Shown here: positions 1 to 14,154 of the stretch, piece after piece | Layout: each line of letters opens with the position of its first letter | Numbering within the stretch: position 1 is the first letter of the stretch | NCBI GenBank assembly: GCA_034008185.1 | Contig: CM067082.1 | Location: forward strand, 124,745,988 to 124,809,987 | DNA length: 64,000 nt | Source: Gorsachius magnificus | Taxonomy: Eukaryota; Chordata; Aves; Pelecaniformes; Ardeidae | Direction: 5' to 3' | Made by a program: the position numbers and the translations under genes | The notes under the pieces: generated by a model | Seen by the model: the letters and a program-made list of their open reading frames with translations, nothing else | Told to the model about the DNA's origin: nothing | Databases searched by the model: none

Positions 1-1829
1 TGCAAAGCTGAAGTATTATAAGCTTATCTTTAAGAAATACAGCCTGCCTATTCACAGATGGTACTCTAGCCTGTCTCTCAAGAGTCTTCCTTTTCCTCTC
101 TCCCATCCTCCCTCCATTTCCCTCTTGAAAGAACAGTCTTGTGTGTGTGCATTGTCACCTAAATCTTTTACAGGACAGCCTCCTGCCCAGCATTACTGCT
201 GGGCTGCCCTCTCAGCGGTGCCTGCTCTCTTGCTGATACCCTGGCGTGAATGAGTCCACACAAAAAGAAAGCAGCACATCATCGTTGTTAAACTCAGAGC
301 TCAGTGCACGCATAAGGGGCACTGCAGAAAGTTAGGTGCAGAATTAGATATTGGAAAGCGGCAAGGAAGAAGAGGGGCAGCTGACTGGGAAGAATCTGTG
401 AAGATGGTCCAAACAGTAGAAAATAAGTCGTAATAAGAAATTCTGGTGATGTCTGCCTCCAGTGTGTGAGGGCACAGGACTTATTTGAATGTTGTGGACA
501 TCTAGTGGTAACTGAAATGATCATATTTAAAAAAACCCTGTCTTGTCAAGATACAGAGACTGTGTGTCTTAGCTTGCTATTTAGCAATAGCATGCACTAA
601 AACATACACTAAAAGAGGACTCAAAACTAAGTTGAAGGAAGATGCAGAAAAAGTAAGAAGAATTTAGTGGAGAACCACAGGAAAGACTGAACAACTGGTA
701 TCTGGATAAAAAAGACTGTAAGAACACTTATTGCTAGCTTGTATGGTTACACTTGAAGTATTTGTAAGGAAAACAGAAATTTTAAAGGGAAAAGTTTTGA
801 GATCCTCGAGTTTCATTTTTTTTTTTGTAACCTTGGCTGATATGAACCAAGTTTAGACTCCAGGTTGCAAAATTTTAATGGTGATGATAACCAGTCATTG
901 GAATTAAAATAACAAATTACTGGAATCATCACCAAAGGCTACAGAAAAACTCTTGCTAATGGCAATTCTTTAATTGCTTTTATTTTCAAAAGGAAATAAA
1001 ATGTAGTCTAGGCAGGAATTAGTTTAAGCAACTCCCTGATAAGCATTCTGGAGGTAATCACAGCAGCCCTCTACAATGGATTTGCTATCTCTGAATCTAT
1101 GGAGATAAACCATCAAGTGATTAGCTACAAAATTGCAAAATTATTTAACTGCTGGAGGCTGTAGGACACTCTAATCTGTATTTAGCATTTCAAACTATGC
1201 GAGAGCTGGAATAGGCCAACCCTGAACTGATGGTTCTGTTCTGCTGAGGCCTACCATCAGCCCATGCTGAGATATTATTTGGGTAATTAGCTTTGAGTGG
1301 CTTATTCTCTTAGCCTTAGAAGTTTACATAGTAAAATTGAAATTTGTTGAATTTATTCCTTGATCGTTTGATGAAAATCCAAAGTTTGAGAAAAATCCAT
1401 TTTGGGCCAGTTTTTCTGATTAATTAATGTAATTAATCAAAATATTTTTAAGAAAATCAAATGCTGACTTCTGCAGAACTTTATTTTAGTGTTGGTGAAG
1501 GATCATGTTTAGTCTTCTTTTTGAGCCTGATTCATGGCCCACTGAAATTTATAGGCACCATTCATTAACTATAATGAGCTTTGAAATGGGTCCCTTGTGA
1601 AACGGGCTGCTCAGATGAGAACAGATGCAATCATCTTTGGATTTTTAAACCGTACAGCTTGAACCTGAATTGTTTGCATTCACATCGAAGTGTGCTGACT
1701 TAGAAGAAGAGGTAATTGTAACAGTTAAATGCATCTGCCTACTAACTTTTACTGATTGCTTCTCTATGAATCCCTCCTGCTACCAGATGCATAAATGGAA
1801 TTCTGCAAGAGTTTTCCCTGTTTGTGTTA
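1..1829. other. Non-coding, nothing recognised
   Basis: AT-rich unique sequence; only short fortuitous frames. No repeat landmark or splice-flanked frame convinced me. Confidence 0.6.
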
Positions 1830-2545
1830 TATTCAATTTTTTCATTAATGACCTAGAGGAGAAAAAGAGTATGCTTATTACATTTCCAGAGAATGTCAAG
1901 CTGAGGAAGACTGGAAGCTGGAGGACAGGATTAGAATTCAAAATGATCTTGACTAACTGGATAAATTGTCTGAAAAAATAGGGGGATATTCAGTAGGGAC
2001 ATGCTCTAGGAACTAAACTCAGTGGGGAATGACCAGTTGCACAAGTACAAGCTGCAGGCTGGCCACGATAACTGACTAGGTGGCATTTCTACGGAAAGGT
2101 TGAATGAAATCTTGACACAAGTCAACAATGTCATGCCATTGCAAAACACCCTCCTGAGGTATGCTAGGCAGGAATACAGATTACAAGACATGGCAAATAA
2201 TCCTTCTGCTCTGTTCAGCACTGGGAATGCCTCAGCTAGAGTATGCTACCTGGCTTTGGGCAAAGTGCTTAATGAAGGGTGTGTGCCAGCTGGAAAATGT
2301 CCAGCAGGAAACAGTGATGATGGTCAGCAAAGATGATTCAGGCTAGACATCAGGGAAAAACAGTCCTTTTAACTTTAAGAGGAGCGAAGCAGAGATTGCT
2401 GATGGTTAGGCATTGTCAGCATTGAAATCTTAAAGAACTATTTGAACAAGCATCTTTCATGAACGGCACTGATGTAGCTGATCCTGACTTGAGGATATAC
2501 AGGGTGACCTTCTTGGGTCTCTTCCAACCCTCTGGTTCAGGAAGG
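1830..2545 (+). mobile_element. Old degraded CR1 LINE fragment
   Basis: Order of landmarks follows CR1 ORF2: a FINDLEE-like segment near 1840, a diverged aspartyl/tumbling region, GCACAAGTACAAGCTGCAGGC, CTCAGCTAGAGTATGC, GACATCAGGGAAAAACAG and the end TGACCTTCTTGGGTCTCTTCC. Many substitutions and indels. The small open frames of 60-103 codons here are remnants of this element. Confidence 0.65.
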
Positions 2546-5500
2546 CTTATCCTGGGTGCCTGGCTCTGGCAGAAGTCAGAGGAGTCACCTTGCTCACACC
2601 TGTGAGTCAGTGAATGGTTTTAGATTTGTCCAAGCTTATGTAAAACAGAGAGGATTTCAAAGTTTGAACCCATGGACCTGTTTTTATGCAGGAAGTCTGC
2701 CTGGTCTGTTCTTTCCCTGATGTAAAGGGTAGCCTGTTGTTTCAGCCCCACTGTGACTATCAGCCTGGGAGCCCTGCGGTTGCCCAAGCTGTCAGGGCTT
2801 GCTTTTATTGCCACATTTTCTGGAAGGCTTCACACTTCTCAGTGACTGTTGCAGGTTTTTTGCAGAGAGCTCTGAAACTCCACTGGTCAAAGAGGACCAA
2901 CCTCGTGGCTTATTTGCAGGTTTGACTCAGTCCATGTCTTGAGCAGATGCCCTATTTTGAGCTTAAGAGTTGATTTCTTTTGATTTAGTTACAGTATGTG
3001 AGAGGTAAATGTAAGTTAAAATTGCATTGAGTATCCTCTTTGCACAAAATGGCATTAGTGTATTTGCCTACATTCCCATTATCCTGAGTAAAGTTCTTTA
3101 AAAAAAAATTGGGCTGAATTCAGGGAAATGTTATTCAGTAGCTTTTCTTTGTATTTGAGATAAAACATATAAGATTCAGATTTAATGTGTTTGACTCAGG
3201 CTGCCTGAATAATTTTTGGCTTACGGAAAATCATCTTGATAAAGTTTCTGCGTTCTTTATTAATTTCAAGTGCTAATATCATATGAATATCTTCACTCTT
3301 CTGTTTTAAAGCTATATGAATCAAGGGCACTTCATTCTATTTTATGCATTATACTTCGATATACTGTATATATCCTTATCTGAGAAATTTGAAGGTCTGC
3401 TTTAGGCACTCCACCTGCAAATCTAATAAATCCTTTCAGTGAGGTTGGCCCATGTTTATTCTGGGCTTTGCACACCACAGTGTGAATTAGTTATGGTTCA
3501 GTAAATGCTTTTAGAAGATATATCTTCCCTAAATTCAGAAGTGGGCCATGTCTCACATATGCTGTTTAGGAGCACCTCAGGTATCATTACTTACGTATTT
3601 CAGCCAAGCTTATTCTTCCTTTAAAAAGATGCACACATTATTTAGCCATAGAAGTTTTAAAGATCTTTTGTGCTTTGACAAATCTGAAAATGCATTTCTC
3701 ATTTCCTAAACCTATGATTGAGTCACAATTAGACTGGTTAATAATAAAGCATTTACCCCCCCTGCCCCCAGTGTAACTTCAATAATACCATGGGTCACAC
3801 AATAAATGAAAAAAAAAAACCCTACCATTTTTCAAACCATTGGTAAAGTCATGCTCTTTATTGAACTGGTGGTGAATCCCTTAGTGCATTGAAGGATTCA
3901 ACATCACAAGAGATTGAAACTTAAGCACTTATGCAGCCTATTTTTCAGACAATTTATCCAGTTAGTCAAAAATACATGTTTATTAACACTTCTTGAACTC
4001 TTGGTATTTGCGTGGCAGCTGTGGGATTATGTGTGTCTTTGAGAGAGGCAGTAGTCTTCTATTATGTCTTGAGATTTCCTATTCTGTGCATCTAGCTCTG
4101 CAGGATGCTTCACCACAACCAGTGAACTGAGATTTCTTCCAGAAAATAAGCAGAAGGAAACTCTTACAAAACCCATGAAGCTTTAGTGTTGTTATATGCT
4201 GAAAATTGACTGATAAAAATGGTAAAAACCCCTTTTCCTTTCCAGTTCTCCTTTAAAGAAGCCCAATTTAATCTTGAGGTTGTGCATCTACGCTTACTCC
4301 ATGTAACCACAATGTGCGCCAACCACATTGCCAGTTAAATTATAATTTATGTACAAATGGGAAAAAGAAAATACAGACATTTCATCAGTTACAAACCTCA
4401 AGCTTCTCTGTGAAAATGTGACCCTCATGACAAATATATTTTATCATATTTGCTCCTTATTAGCATTTTTCTCTCAGTTGGTCTTAAGGTACTTTACAGG
4501 TAGAGGCAGCCAGCAGTAATACAGATTTACACAAAGAGAAATTGAAGCATGGGAAGCAAACCTTTAGGGTGTCCAAGGACAGACAATTCAGAAGCAGAAT
4601 ACAAATCTCTAAAAGGGACCTGTAGCAGTTTAAGTTGGTACTGGAAGTGGATATAGGACTGAATGCTAACTTAAATTTGAGCTGAGCTGAGCTAAGAGGT
4701 CTGAAACCAGAACAAACTATTTTGCAAATTTTAATTTGTTTAATTTGAGCTTCCAGATCAGGTCCATCACCATAGTCCTTAGCATCAAGAGTTCAGTTTA
4801 ATGATTTAAACTACCTCTTACAAAAATTAACATAAAAACTAGAATAACAATTTCAGATTATGCAGCTAATTAATTATGTCTGTCGCTGTTAGCTCCAAGG
4901 GAGTCTGCTCCATTGCATATTTTATGGAGCAGGAAAAGAGGGGGTAAGCACTTGAGTGAAAAACTGAAAAATTATCTGCAGCCCACATTCATATTCAGCT
5001 CAATATAAAAAGTGTGTATTTATGCTCTGAAGGCAAGAATACTGATCAGGTTAAAAGACTGCTAGTCCTAAACAGGACTTATGTACTAGGAAAAAAAGAA
5101 AGGCTGTAAAACCACCAGGTCAGGGAACACCCTTTGATGCTAACTGCTCTTTTTTTTTTTTTTTTTTCCTCCTGACAGCTCATTTCTAAAGAAGACCTCA
5201 AGCTACTGATGTTTTATGGCAGTGTTTGTGCATTTACTAAATTAAAATATGCTTCATGTCCTGCCATCACTGTTGGTGAATTCTTATTATTTTTCCATTG
5301 GTAACAACAACAAGAATAACTGTGCTCCATGCTGGTGGCAGTTGGTAAGTGGTCCTTCTGTTCTGGGCAGAGACCAGAGCTTATTTCACCACCTGAAGAA
5401 AAAAAAAAAGAAAGTTATAATGTGTCTACGTGGCTGGGAAAGAAGTGAAATGGGTTTGGAAGCCTCTTAAAGGCAGCTCTGGCTATGCAAATTTAGGCAA

Positions 5501-8500
5501 ATTAAGACTGATAGGATCTGTTTCTACAAGTCTGCAAAGCATCTCTGTGTAGCATCTCTGCTATTGACTTGATAAGAGACAATGTACTTGTGTAGGTCTG
5601 CTTCTCTAGGACAGGTTGCATCCATTCGGGATCTTCGGGAAATGCCTCTCACACGTTGGAACTCTTTGCTGGCAAAGTCTGGCACTTTTTTGGCAATACC
5701 CTTCCACCACGGGGATGGGGAGAGCACAGGCTTCTTCATGAAGTTGAGTCTAATGAGGTAAATCAGTTATGAGTTTGTTTCAAATGATCAATATCTAATC
5801 CAAATAAAATTGAGGAGTGCAGAGCACCAAGCAGGCACAAAACAATACCGAACTAGGCGATGTTAGTCCTTTACATGTTAGGATATATTGTAAAGTAGCA
5901 AACAGGTCCCCTTGCTCTTTCCTGTAAGGTTAAGCAGCTGTGTCACCTCTATGCTGCAACTTCATCAATTATGCCTTGTGAATATCAGGCCTGAATTTTC
6001 CTGTTGCGGGCAAAACCTGAAGGGTTTGTCTATCTGGAGAAATTTACTGCCAGAACTATAACTGCCTTCATGGACACACTTATTCCTTCCATCCTCACGG
6101 GGAATTACAGCGGTATACTTAAGCTGGTAAATTTTCCTATTGAGACAGGTCCAGACAACTCAAGAAACACTGCTAAATTAAATATTTCTCCTGGGGGAGT
6201 AGTATATATACATACTTTCATCAGGTTTTGGTCATAGCTACACACACAACAAACAAGTTTCAGACACAGTTACCTGCAGTTGTGTTACAAGCAGGTTTAT
6301 TTTTTCTTGCCGTATTCTGTCAGGACTCATTCATCTTGTAAACCACAGCCCAGCCTTGTGCAGCACGGCTGTCTGTGACCCTGGGCCGAGTTTTGTGAAG
6401 GAAAAAACTCTTAGAGGAATGTCTACAAATCTTTTTGCTCCCAGGAACACCAAGTTTTTACTGGGAATAGTGCAGTAAAGTTGTTAGAAGTGCGGCATAA
6501 AATATGGGTAGTTACCTACTGAGAGATATTTTACCTCTTCTGCAGGTAGAACAACTGGAGTTTAATGGTAATCCCATAGTGATGGTTTTGTAGCTTAGAT
6601 GGGTGTTGGGGAGAAATAGTTTTGTATTTTTTTACGCTACATAATTACTGAGAGAATAACATTAGGCCAGCAGCAAAAGATGCATTAAAATGACTTTTTA
6701 TATCCCACTTACTTCTAAATATATTCTTGGGGTGACAACCAACCTCACTGAAAACCACAGGAATTTATTTGTTCTGACTCTTGTGAAATAGAAGAAGGTA
6801 GATGAAGTACACATAGGCCCATGTGTCATCAGAAACTATGAATAAAGTGCTACTCAGTGTGAATTTAGGGCACAAGTATCTTGACTAGAACAGGGCTGCC
6901 CACCCAGGAATAGTCTTTCAAATATCACGGTTTGCCCACACACTAATGCACACCTTGCTCTAAGTCACCTGCTCATATGAAGATCAGAAATCCTTTGGCC
7001 AGATACCTGCACTTGCAGGCTTCACCTGGCTTTCGAGGTGTTAACTACTGAAATCACCTTCTAGATCTTCTCGATCCTAAGAAAACTCAGGACTGCCTAT
7101 CCCTCTGTGTTGGTCTTACTGGCTTTTGCTGGATTTTAAAGGTTTTTGGCATGCACAGGTTTAACTGTGCTTTTAAGATTTTAATACCTGTCTTAGTTCA
7201 AACAAACAAAACCAAAATACTCAGAAAAAGCCCCAAATCCCAACAGTCTCCCCTCTATATTTTCTGAAAAAAAAAAAAGAGTTTGTACAACACGATTTGC
7301 ACCCCAGACTTATTTGAACAATTGTAATACCAGTGGTTAGTGGATGTGTCCAGATAAATTCTAAATCATGAAAAAATGTTACTATGAAATAGCTACTTGT
7401 ATTAATATGGCAGTTAACAGGCTTTGACAAGGTCTACGGTGGTTTTAAAAAAATTCCTGAGCACTTAGTTTCATCAGTTTGTAACAACATCTTGGGCTTT
7501 TACGAGGATGGCTGTAATTTCTCTCCTTTCAAGGAAACTGGTAGAGGGGTGAAAAGACAGTAAAGAATTACCAATTTGGGAAATATTTCCTGGTTGTATC
7601 AGACAAATTAGACATCTGGCAAAGTTAAACACACAAAATCACAATAAAGTAGAAACTAAGGATTAAAAGAAAGTCCAGAATTTTGAAACCTAAGCATGAA
7701 AAAACCAAAAGGGAAGCACAAACAAACTCAGGAAACTATTTTCAAACTGAAGTAAGCACAGAACTTGCACCAAGTCCCTGCTTACCCCGCAGAGTATTAG
7801 CTGTACGTGTTTCTGAGCAAGCAGACAACAAGATAATAACCTGATCTAGCTGTGCGGAGTAACATAACAAACTTGAGGACCAGTTGTTATCCATTTTGTA
7901 CCTCCACTGCGGCAAGGGCACAAGTTTGGGTTCCATCTGCAATATCCACACTGCATCAAATCATCCCTGTTGGTCTTAACCTTTCCCCTTTTCTTGTACA
8001 TTGCTAAGGAACTTCGTACGTTTTTGTACAAGACTACGAGATTTATCTTTTCTGAGTGAAAAATCACAGATTTTTTGCTTTTCCTTGGAGAAGACAGGGA
8101 AAGGTGGATGTTGAACAGCAACTGTCTCCGCTGGCTGCCTTAGAGGCTGTCTCTGTGGCTGCCGAGTGGACCTGATGGGATAACTGGTTTTCCTTGTTGG
8201 GTAGCAGCAATAGGCAATGTCAGCACAGTGCTGGTACATCCCCCAGTGAAGTGGAACAGTGAAAAGGACGGGAGGGTACACTGGCTGAGGGGATGTGACC
8301 AACCCAAGGGGTCGAAGGAGGTTTCTAAAACCCAAAGCTCTGGAAGCTGCTGAAGTTGAACCACCTTCTGCTAAGTCTTCATCATCCTCCCTGATACAGA
8401 GGCTGAAAGTAGCATTGCATTTCCACTTATATCAACTGGAATCATTCCTCAGTAAGATTGGACTGGCAGTGACATGATGACAGTTTATCTGTCTTACCTG

Positions 8501-11129
8501 ATGCAAACTGGTATAGCTCAATTGACTCCAATGGAGTCACGCTGAAGCAGAGCAAAATAGCAGCTTTCCTGCTCTTAGTCTGCAATTTGCTGATACTCAT
8601 TTTTAAGCTGGATAAGGAAAACTGCATCCTGTTCTCTTACAGATCAGCAATATTAAACTTCACTAGGTTAATAATAAGTAACAGTAGCAATCATCCTACC
8701 TGCAAATCCCTCAGGACTGGACAGTAGTTCTCTTTCTATAGCTGTGGCACTGGTTAGGTAAATCATAATGAAATCATCTGTACAGTAAATCGCATTTTTA
8801 GCACCTGCTCTTCCATAGGACAATAGAATAGAAGGGCTTTTCCCTCATCCACAGGTGTCAACAAATGCTGATATGACAAATTTCAATTTTAAGGGACAAG
8901 CCTCCTAGGATGGGGACATCTGAGTGAGACGGATGCACAAAAGAAATGTCATAGAGCACTCAACTTCCATCGAATGTGTCCTTTGAGATGTGATTGACAA
9001 TGCTTACATGCTACTTATGTTCTGAAAACTAATATATCCATTTAGACATTTGCCTTAAAATGCTCATGTCAGATTAAGAATCTATTGCACACATATGTTT
9101 TTAGATAGCTCAACCATACTCGGATGCCCTGAAGCATTACCAAAAGATTTCTGCAATGTCCTTGAAATGCTGTTGTGCGTGCAACAGTGACTAACTATGC
9201 TGAATAACCCTTATTAGCTGTTACAATCAGTCTTTAATTTTAGGTCTGAAGCTGTATTCTAACTGCTTCCAGGAAAAGAATTTGTTCAACGTTTGCATGG
9301 AAAATAATGGCAAAAGTTGTCCATATATGTGTCTATGTAGGGGAATGTGTGATGTACTTCTGGAGCTAAGCAATTTTAAAACACTCAGATACAACGTGAT
9401 TAAATAACCCTGCCAGCCTCTGGGCTCTGAAACTCTTTCAATTTAAATATTGCACTACTCATTTGTGGTCTGAGCGCCCGTCTTCTGTGATCCCTTGAAA
9501 ATCACACCAAGGCACAATGACTCTGCTATCTTTTTATATAACGCAGCATTGTCAGGTCTTCTAGTTGCCAATAAAACTGCAGCATGAGGGAGGATGGTAT
9601 ACACAAAGTATAATTTAAACACCCACTTCAGTTAAATCATGTTTGTTCTGAACTTTATTTTTATAGGTAATGAACCTATAACCAGGTTTTCTGGTTATCA
9701 AAGGCCACAATGGGATACGTCCTTTTTTTTGCTAGGTTGTTCTAGCTTTATGTATAGAAAGAACTTATTACATCGCAGAAAAAAAATCATCTTGGAAACC
9801 ACCATTTTTCATCACCAGACTCTTAATAACGAAGTTCATGGCAACTCTAGCAACCTGGATTTTTCGTCCTGCCTGACAATAGATCTTGGAATAGTCCTTA
9901 CTTCATCTGATCTTCTATAGTTAAAGAATTGATGTGAAAAGTGCCAATTGTCAGTAATGGGAGGCAAACACAGTATTGCTTTAGATGGATTATCAGGTGT
10001 AACGCGGTTACTTCTGGGAATTAAATAAAAAGGGAGACAGAGAAATAAGCAGGGCATCTTGCAGTAATGTGAGAAAAATAAATAAAAAGAGCTTTCCTGC
10101 ATGGTTTCTGACCGTGTGTCAAGTGTTCTTTCCTCTCATTTTACTTCTCTGTCAGTGACTGAAACAAGTGATGACCTGTTCCTGCGCTAATCCAGTACGA
10201 AGCAAGAAGGCATCGAGTCCAGTCTCGGAGACACAGAGCTCTAAAGCAGACCGGCAGAACAACACTGGTTTGTGTTAGTGACTGGAGTTTCAGAACAAAT
10301 TTAACTTTTAGACTGTGTGCAGCACAAAATCAAGCCCTTCCACCAAAAATATAGCCGAGCAGATAGGACTAGGGAAAAAGACCCCCAATAACCCCTAATA
10401 TTATTTTTACCCTCTAACCTCTTCCAATGAGGCAAAGCAGGGAAATGAGTCTTCTACAGTCCAAGCAGTTTATTTTCCAGTTAAAGTGTCACTTATTTCT
10501 TTCATATCCTGATAAAAGTTTAGTGAAAACTGACGCATTTTGACAGAATAATGTCTTTTGGCAAACCCCACTCCTATATTTTTAAAAGCAAAGCATACAA
10601 CGATCTTGCTAAAATGCACCTTCAAAAAGAATTCAGAAAAGAGAAATTTTAAAATTTTCTTTGTTCCTTTGTCTTGCTTATATTTCTGAAGGTGCGGGAG
10701 GCAAGAGCATTATTCTGCTTTTTCAAACAACATGCAGAAAGGCCAGTTCATCCATCAAGCAAACAGCTAAATTTGCTTCACTGCCAAGCAATATGGAAGT
10801 TGGCACTGTGTAAGTTTAAACAGGCTAGAGATATTATAGATATTGCATACCCAGCTGCCCTCCTACCGATGAAAGCAACATGCAGTGAAGTCCTTCTCCA
10901 TGTATGCCTTATGTGAAGCCCATTCAATATATGTACTAAATCAACCAATTTTCTTAACTCCAGCTTCCCAGCGACCACAAGGTGTTAATAACTGGTGTTA
11001 TTTTAATGTCTGACTTAGAAAACATTCTACAGTGGTCAGATTTACACTTTAGAACCCTGTTTCTGTATCTTTTCCCATTTTCCAGGAACAAGTTTAATCT
11101 AACGTTATGCTAAACTGCTGCTGGGGACC
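2546..11129. other. AT-rich intergenic DNA
   Basis: Mostly unique sequence. It contains a poly-T run at 5150-5167, a C-rich run near 3757-3770, and an exon-like minus frame at 5524-5749 (see findings). Two overlapping minus frames at 7976-8364 shift phase midway and match nothing known to me. Confidence 0.55.
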
Positions 11130-11490
11130 CCAAACTGAACACAGGGCGCCAGGAGTCGCCTTACAAGCGCTGCATGGATTTTCTTCAGCCCATGCAGTAC
11201 TGAAAATGATGCCCAGCATGTGGTTGTCCTTCGTCACTGAAAGGTCGTACCACCCAACTTACCACCCACCAGAATCTGCAGGTCCTTCTCTGCAAAGCCT
11301 GTCCCCAGCCAGTCAGCCCCCAGACTGTCCTGCTACATGGCATTACTTTGTCCCAGGTACAGGGTCCTCATGAGGTTTCTGTCAGCCCATTTCTTCAGCC
11401 TATCTAGGTCCCTCTGAATGGCAGCCCTACTGTCTGGCATATCGATCCTTCCCCCCAGTTTTATGTCACCTGAAAACTTGCTAAGTTGTT
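11130..11490 (-). mobile_element. CR1 LINE internal fragment, reverse orientation
   Basis: On the complement the block reads like internal CR1 ORF2: gatgacaccaaactgggg-type sequence diverged to GGTGACATAAAACTGGGGGG, then GCCATTCAGAGGGACCTAGA, GGGCTGACAGAAACCTCATG, and GGGGGCTGACTGGCTGG. Both ends are truncated. The 88-codon plus frame across it is fortuitous. Confidence 0.8.
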
Positions 11491-14154
11491 ATGAGGACAT
11501 TTTAAAGCTGGATATCTAAGTGGAAATACAGTAAAAGACATTGGCAAAGCTCAAACAGATTCAAGCGACCTATGAAAAAATATTTTCCATAATTTTGGTT
11601 TCCAGAGATTTCCCAGATTAAAATATTTTTGTCACTGGAGAAAGGGACAGTAGTTGCCAGACTGAAGCGCTGTAGCATAGCTATCCCTAGTAAGATGGTA
11701 GACTGCTGTCTCTCAGCATCCCCATGTCTCTTGGACACGGGGGAAAAAAAAAAAGCAAATCTATCTTTACAGTTACCCACCTCTTACAAGACAAACATGG
11801 AAAGGTACAGGGAGGTGCAGTCACCTCTAGTTTGCACTCTGAACAGTAATTTTTTTGGGCAAATGAGGGATTCTTCAGGTCTGCTGGGTTGAAGAGCTGG
11901 GGAGCTGGAGGGTGAGTCCCCAGTGAGGCTGGCCAGGGGCATTTGGGACAGTTACTGCCCAAGGACTCTGAGGCCAGCCTCCCTTCCCAGGTGGGAGAGG
12001 CCATGGTGCTGCCCCCAGGAGCTGCTCCATCCTGCAGCCACGCCAGGCAGAGAGCTGCTGAAACCTCCCCCAAACTAGCTTACAGCCTAGATTTGCTGTC
12101 ATGATGCTCTGTCTGTCCCTGCACCGGGACTGCTGGGAGGCAGGCTGGCAGGGCAAGGGGTCAGGGTAGTGCGACCTGGAAAGCTGGGTGAAGCTGAAGG
12201 GGCAGGCAGGAAGCCATGGGACTGACTTGGTCAGTGGTGGTGAGAGGTCCCCCACCACAGTGGCCCAGCTTGGCAGACGGCCAGAGTGCCCTAGGGTTGG
12301 GGTCACACTGGCGCCAGCAGGGGTCTTGGCAAGACTGCCTCATCCTTTGGTGGAAAAAAGAAGGAACAAAGTTATTTCTCAACCTAATTCTCCTTTAGAA
12401 ACAACATTACCAATGCCAGTGGACTGACTCCCAGAGCAAATGAGGACAAAATGTGATTTTCATAAGCTTTCATTTTAGGAGTCAGCCACTGAAAATGCAC
12501 CCCAGTTCACCAGTGGCCTCTCTCTCGCCTTGTGCCGATCTGCTGCGCTCTGTTCGCTGATGTGATTCTCTTCCATGGCTCTGGGTGGTCTTATTACTCC
12601 AATATACATCTCTGTTTGGAACAGCCACATTTAGCACTTAAACATTTTTAATATGGCAAACTTCTTTGCCAGACACTCCCCCTCTTGAGGAGCTATTTAA
12701 AATTTTGGATCATCTGCCCTTCAGATCTGTCTCACCTACATTGCCAGCATCTTCCCAGATATTACCAGCATATATGATTAAGCACAACAAGAGTAAATAC
12801 AGCTTATTGCCAGCAGTATGACACCAGAATCAGATAGGATCCAAAAATGTGTCATCCACAGAAAAGCTTTGGATCAAAATGTAGACTGTGCCTAGACTTT
12901 CCGTTTTTCAGTTTAAAAAAAAATCTTTCTACATATTTTACTAATTATCACAAAATGCAGAGTGGTAAGGGGACAGAAGGGATGCCTGAAGAGGGGATAA
13001 ATAAACACTGGCAAGTTGAGAAACTTGTTTAAGGTGGTTTCAGTTTAACTCTAAAATTCTTAGCAAGGCACAATTAATCTTTGCATCCTTTCCTCCAGGC
13101 TCCAATTTACTCACGAGCTCGCCACACTGGGTGCTCTCAGAGTGTTCCTGGGTGCATCTTGCACCTTGGGTGTGCAAATATACCAGGCGTGGCTGTGGTG
13201 AGTGCAAGAGTTCTCGCCAGTCTTCACGCTGCAAAAATCAATCAGGTCTTGACGTGCTGCTTCTAAATTGGCCATGTGTATCGGGATGTGCATGTCCTTG
13301 GTCGTTTTCCAGGATCTCAGTCCTGTAGTAAAATTTCATGGTAGGTCCTGGGCAAAGCCTCACAGGTCTGGCACAAAGAGAACTTTGGGCGCAATTAAAA
13401 ATTAGATGAAATTTCCTAAGGCCAGGTCTCTATGTTGCAAGCTCTCCATGGCAAGTCTCGGCATTTGTCACAAAAGGCTGTTGCTGAAATTGGGGCTGAA
13501 GTGTTTTGAAAGAGTCTCTGGTGTTTTAAAGAATACATATGTAAACCAGAATTTATTTCCTTCTACTCAGAAAGTGATTTATCTCTGTGACAGTGAAATA
13601 TTCTCCAGGATATGAAGGGAGGTATAAATCTGAACACTCTTAATAAACACATTTATGTTTATTAATTTATAAGACTTGCATGAAAACACCCTTCTCAGTC
13701 AGTCTCACATGAACAATTAGATACACCCTCACCTGGAATCCCGCAGTACAGGGGAAATACAGATAATCCAGACTGAATCCTTAACAGGACCCAATCTCAG
13801 CTCTGTTCTAAGTATTTCTGCAGCAGCCACTATTTATAAACATAAATCGATTGTAAAAACTCATCATTGTCTCCGTTTGGAGAGGCAGTGAGTCCTGTAA
13901 ATGAGACAGCTTCACTTGTAGATGTGGTTCATATATGAGGAAAGATCCTGTGCACAGTAGGGTGCACCACACACAGACTGCATGCCGAAGTGAAAATACA
14001 TATAATATTGCCTAATGCTACATCTTTCCCAGTGCTCTCACTGGGGACCTGTATAAGAAGTAATGAATTATCCTCCAGGTGTGGTTACAGGCAAATGAGT
14101 GGTTGGTGAAAACTTTTAAATATATTTTTTTAATACAGAGCCTCCACCCCTACA
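11491..14154. other. Intergenic, locally GC-richer, nothing recognised
   Basis: 11880-12320 is richer in G+C and gives overlapping open frames on both strands without splice or motif support. The rest is unique AT-rich DNA. Confidence 0.55.

Noticed and set aside
7976..8364. Two overlapping minus frames of 74 and 119 codons
   Set aside because: Competing phases, no motif, donor at the end poor (GTTAAG).
11687..12306. Minus frames of 128 and 143 codons
   Set aside because: Overlapping phases in locally GC-rich DNA with no family similarity.
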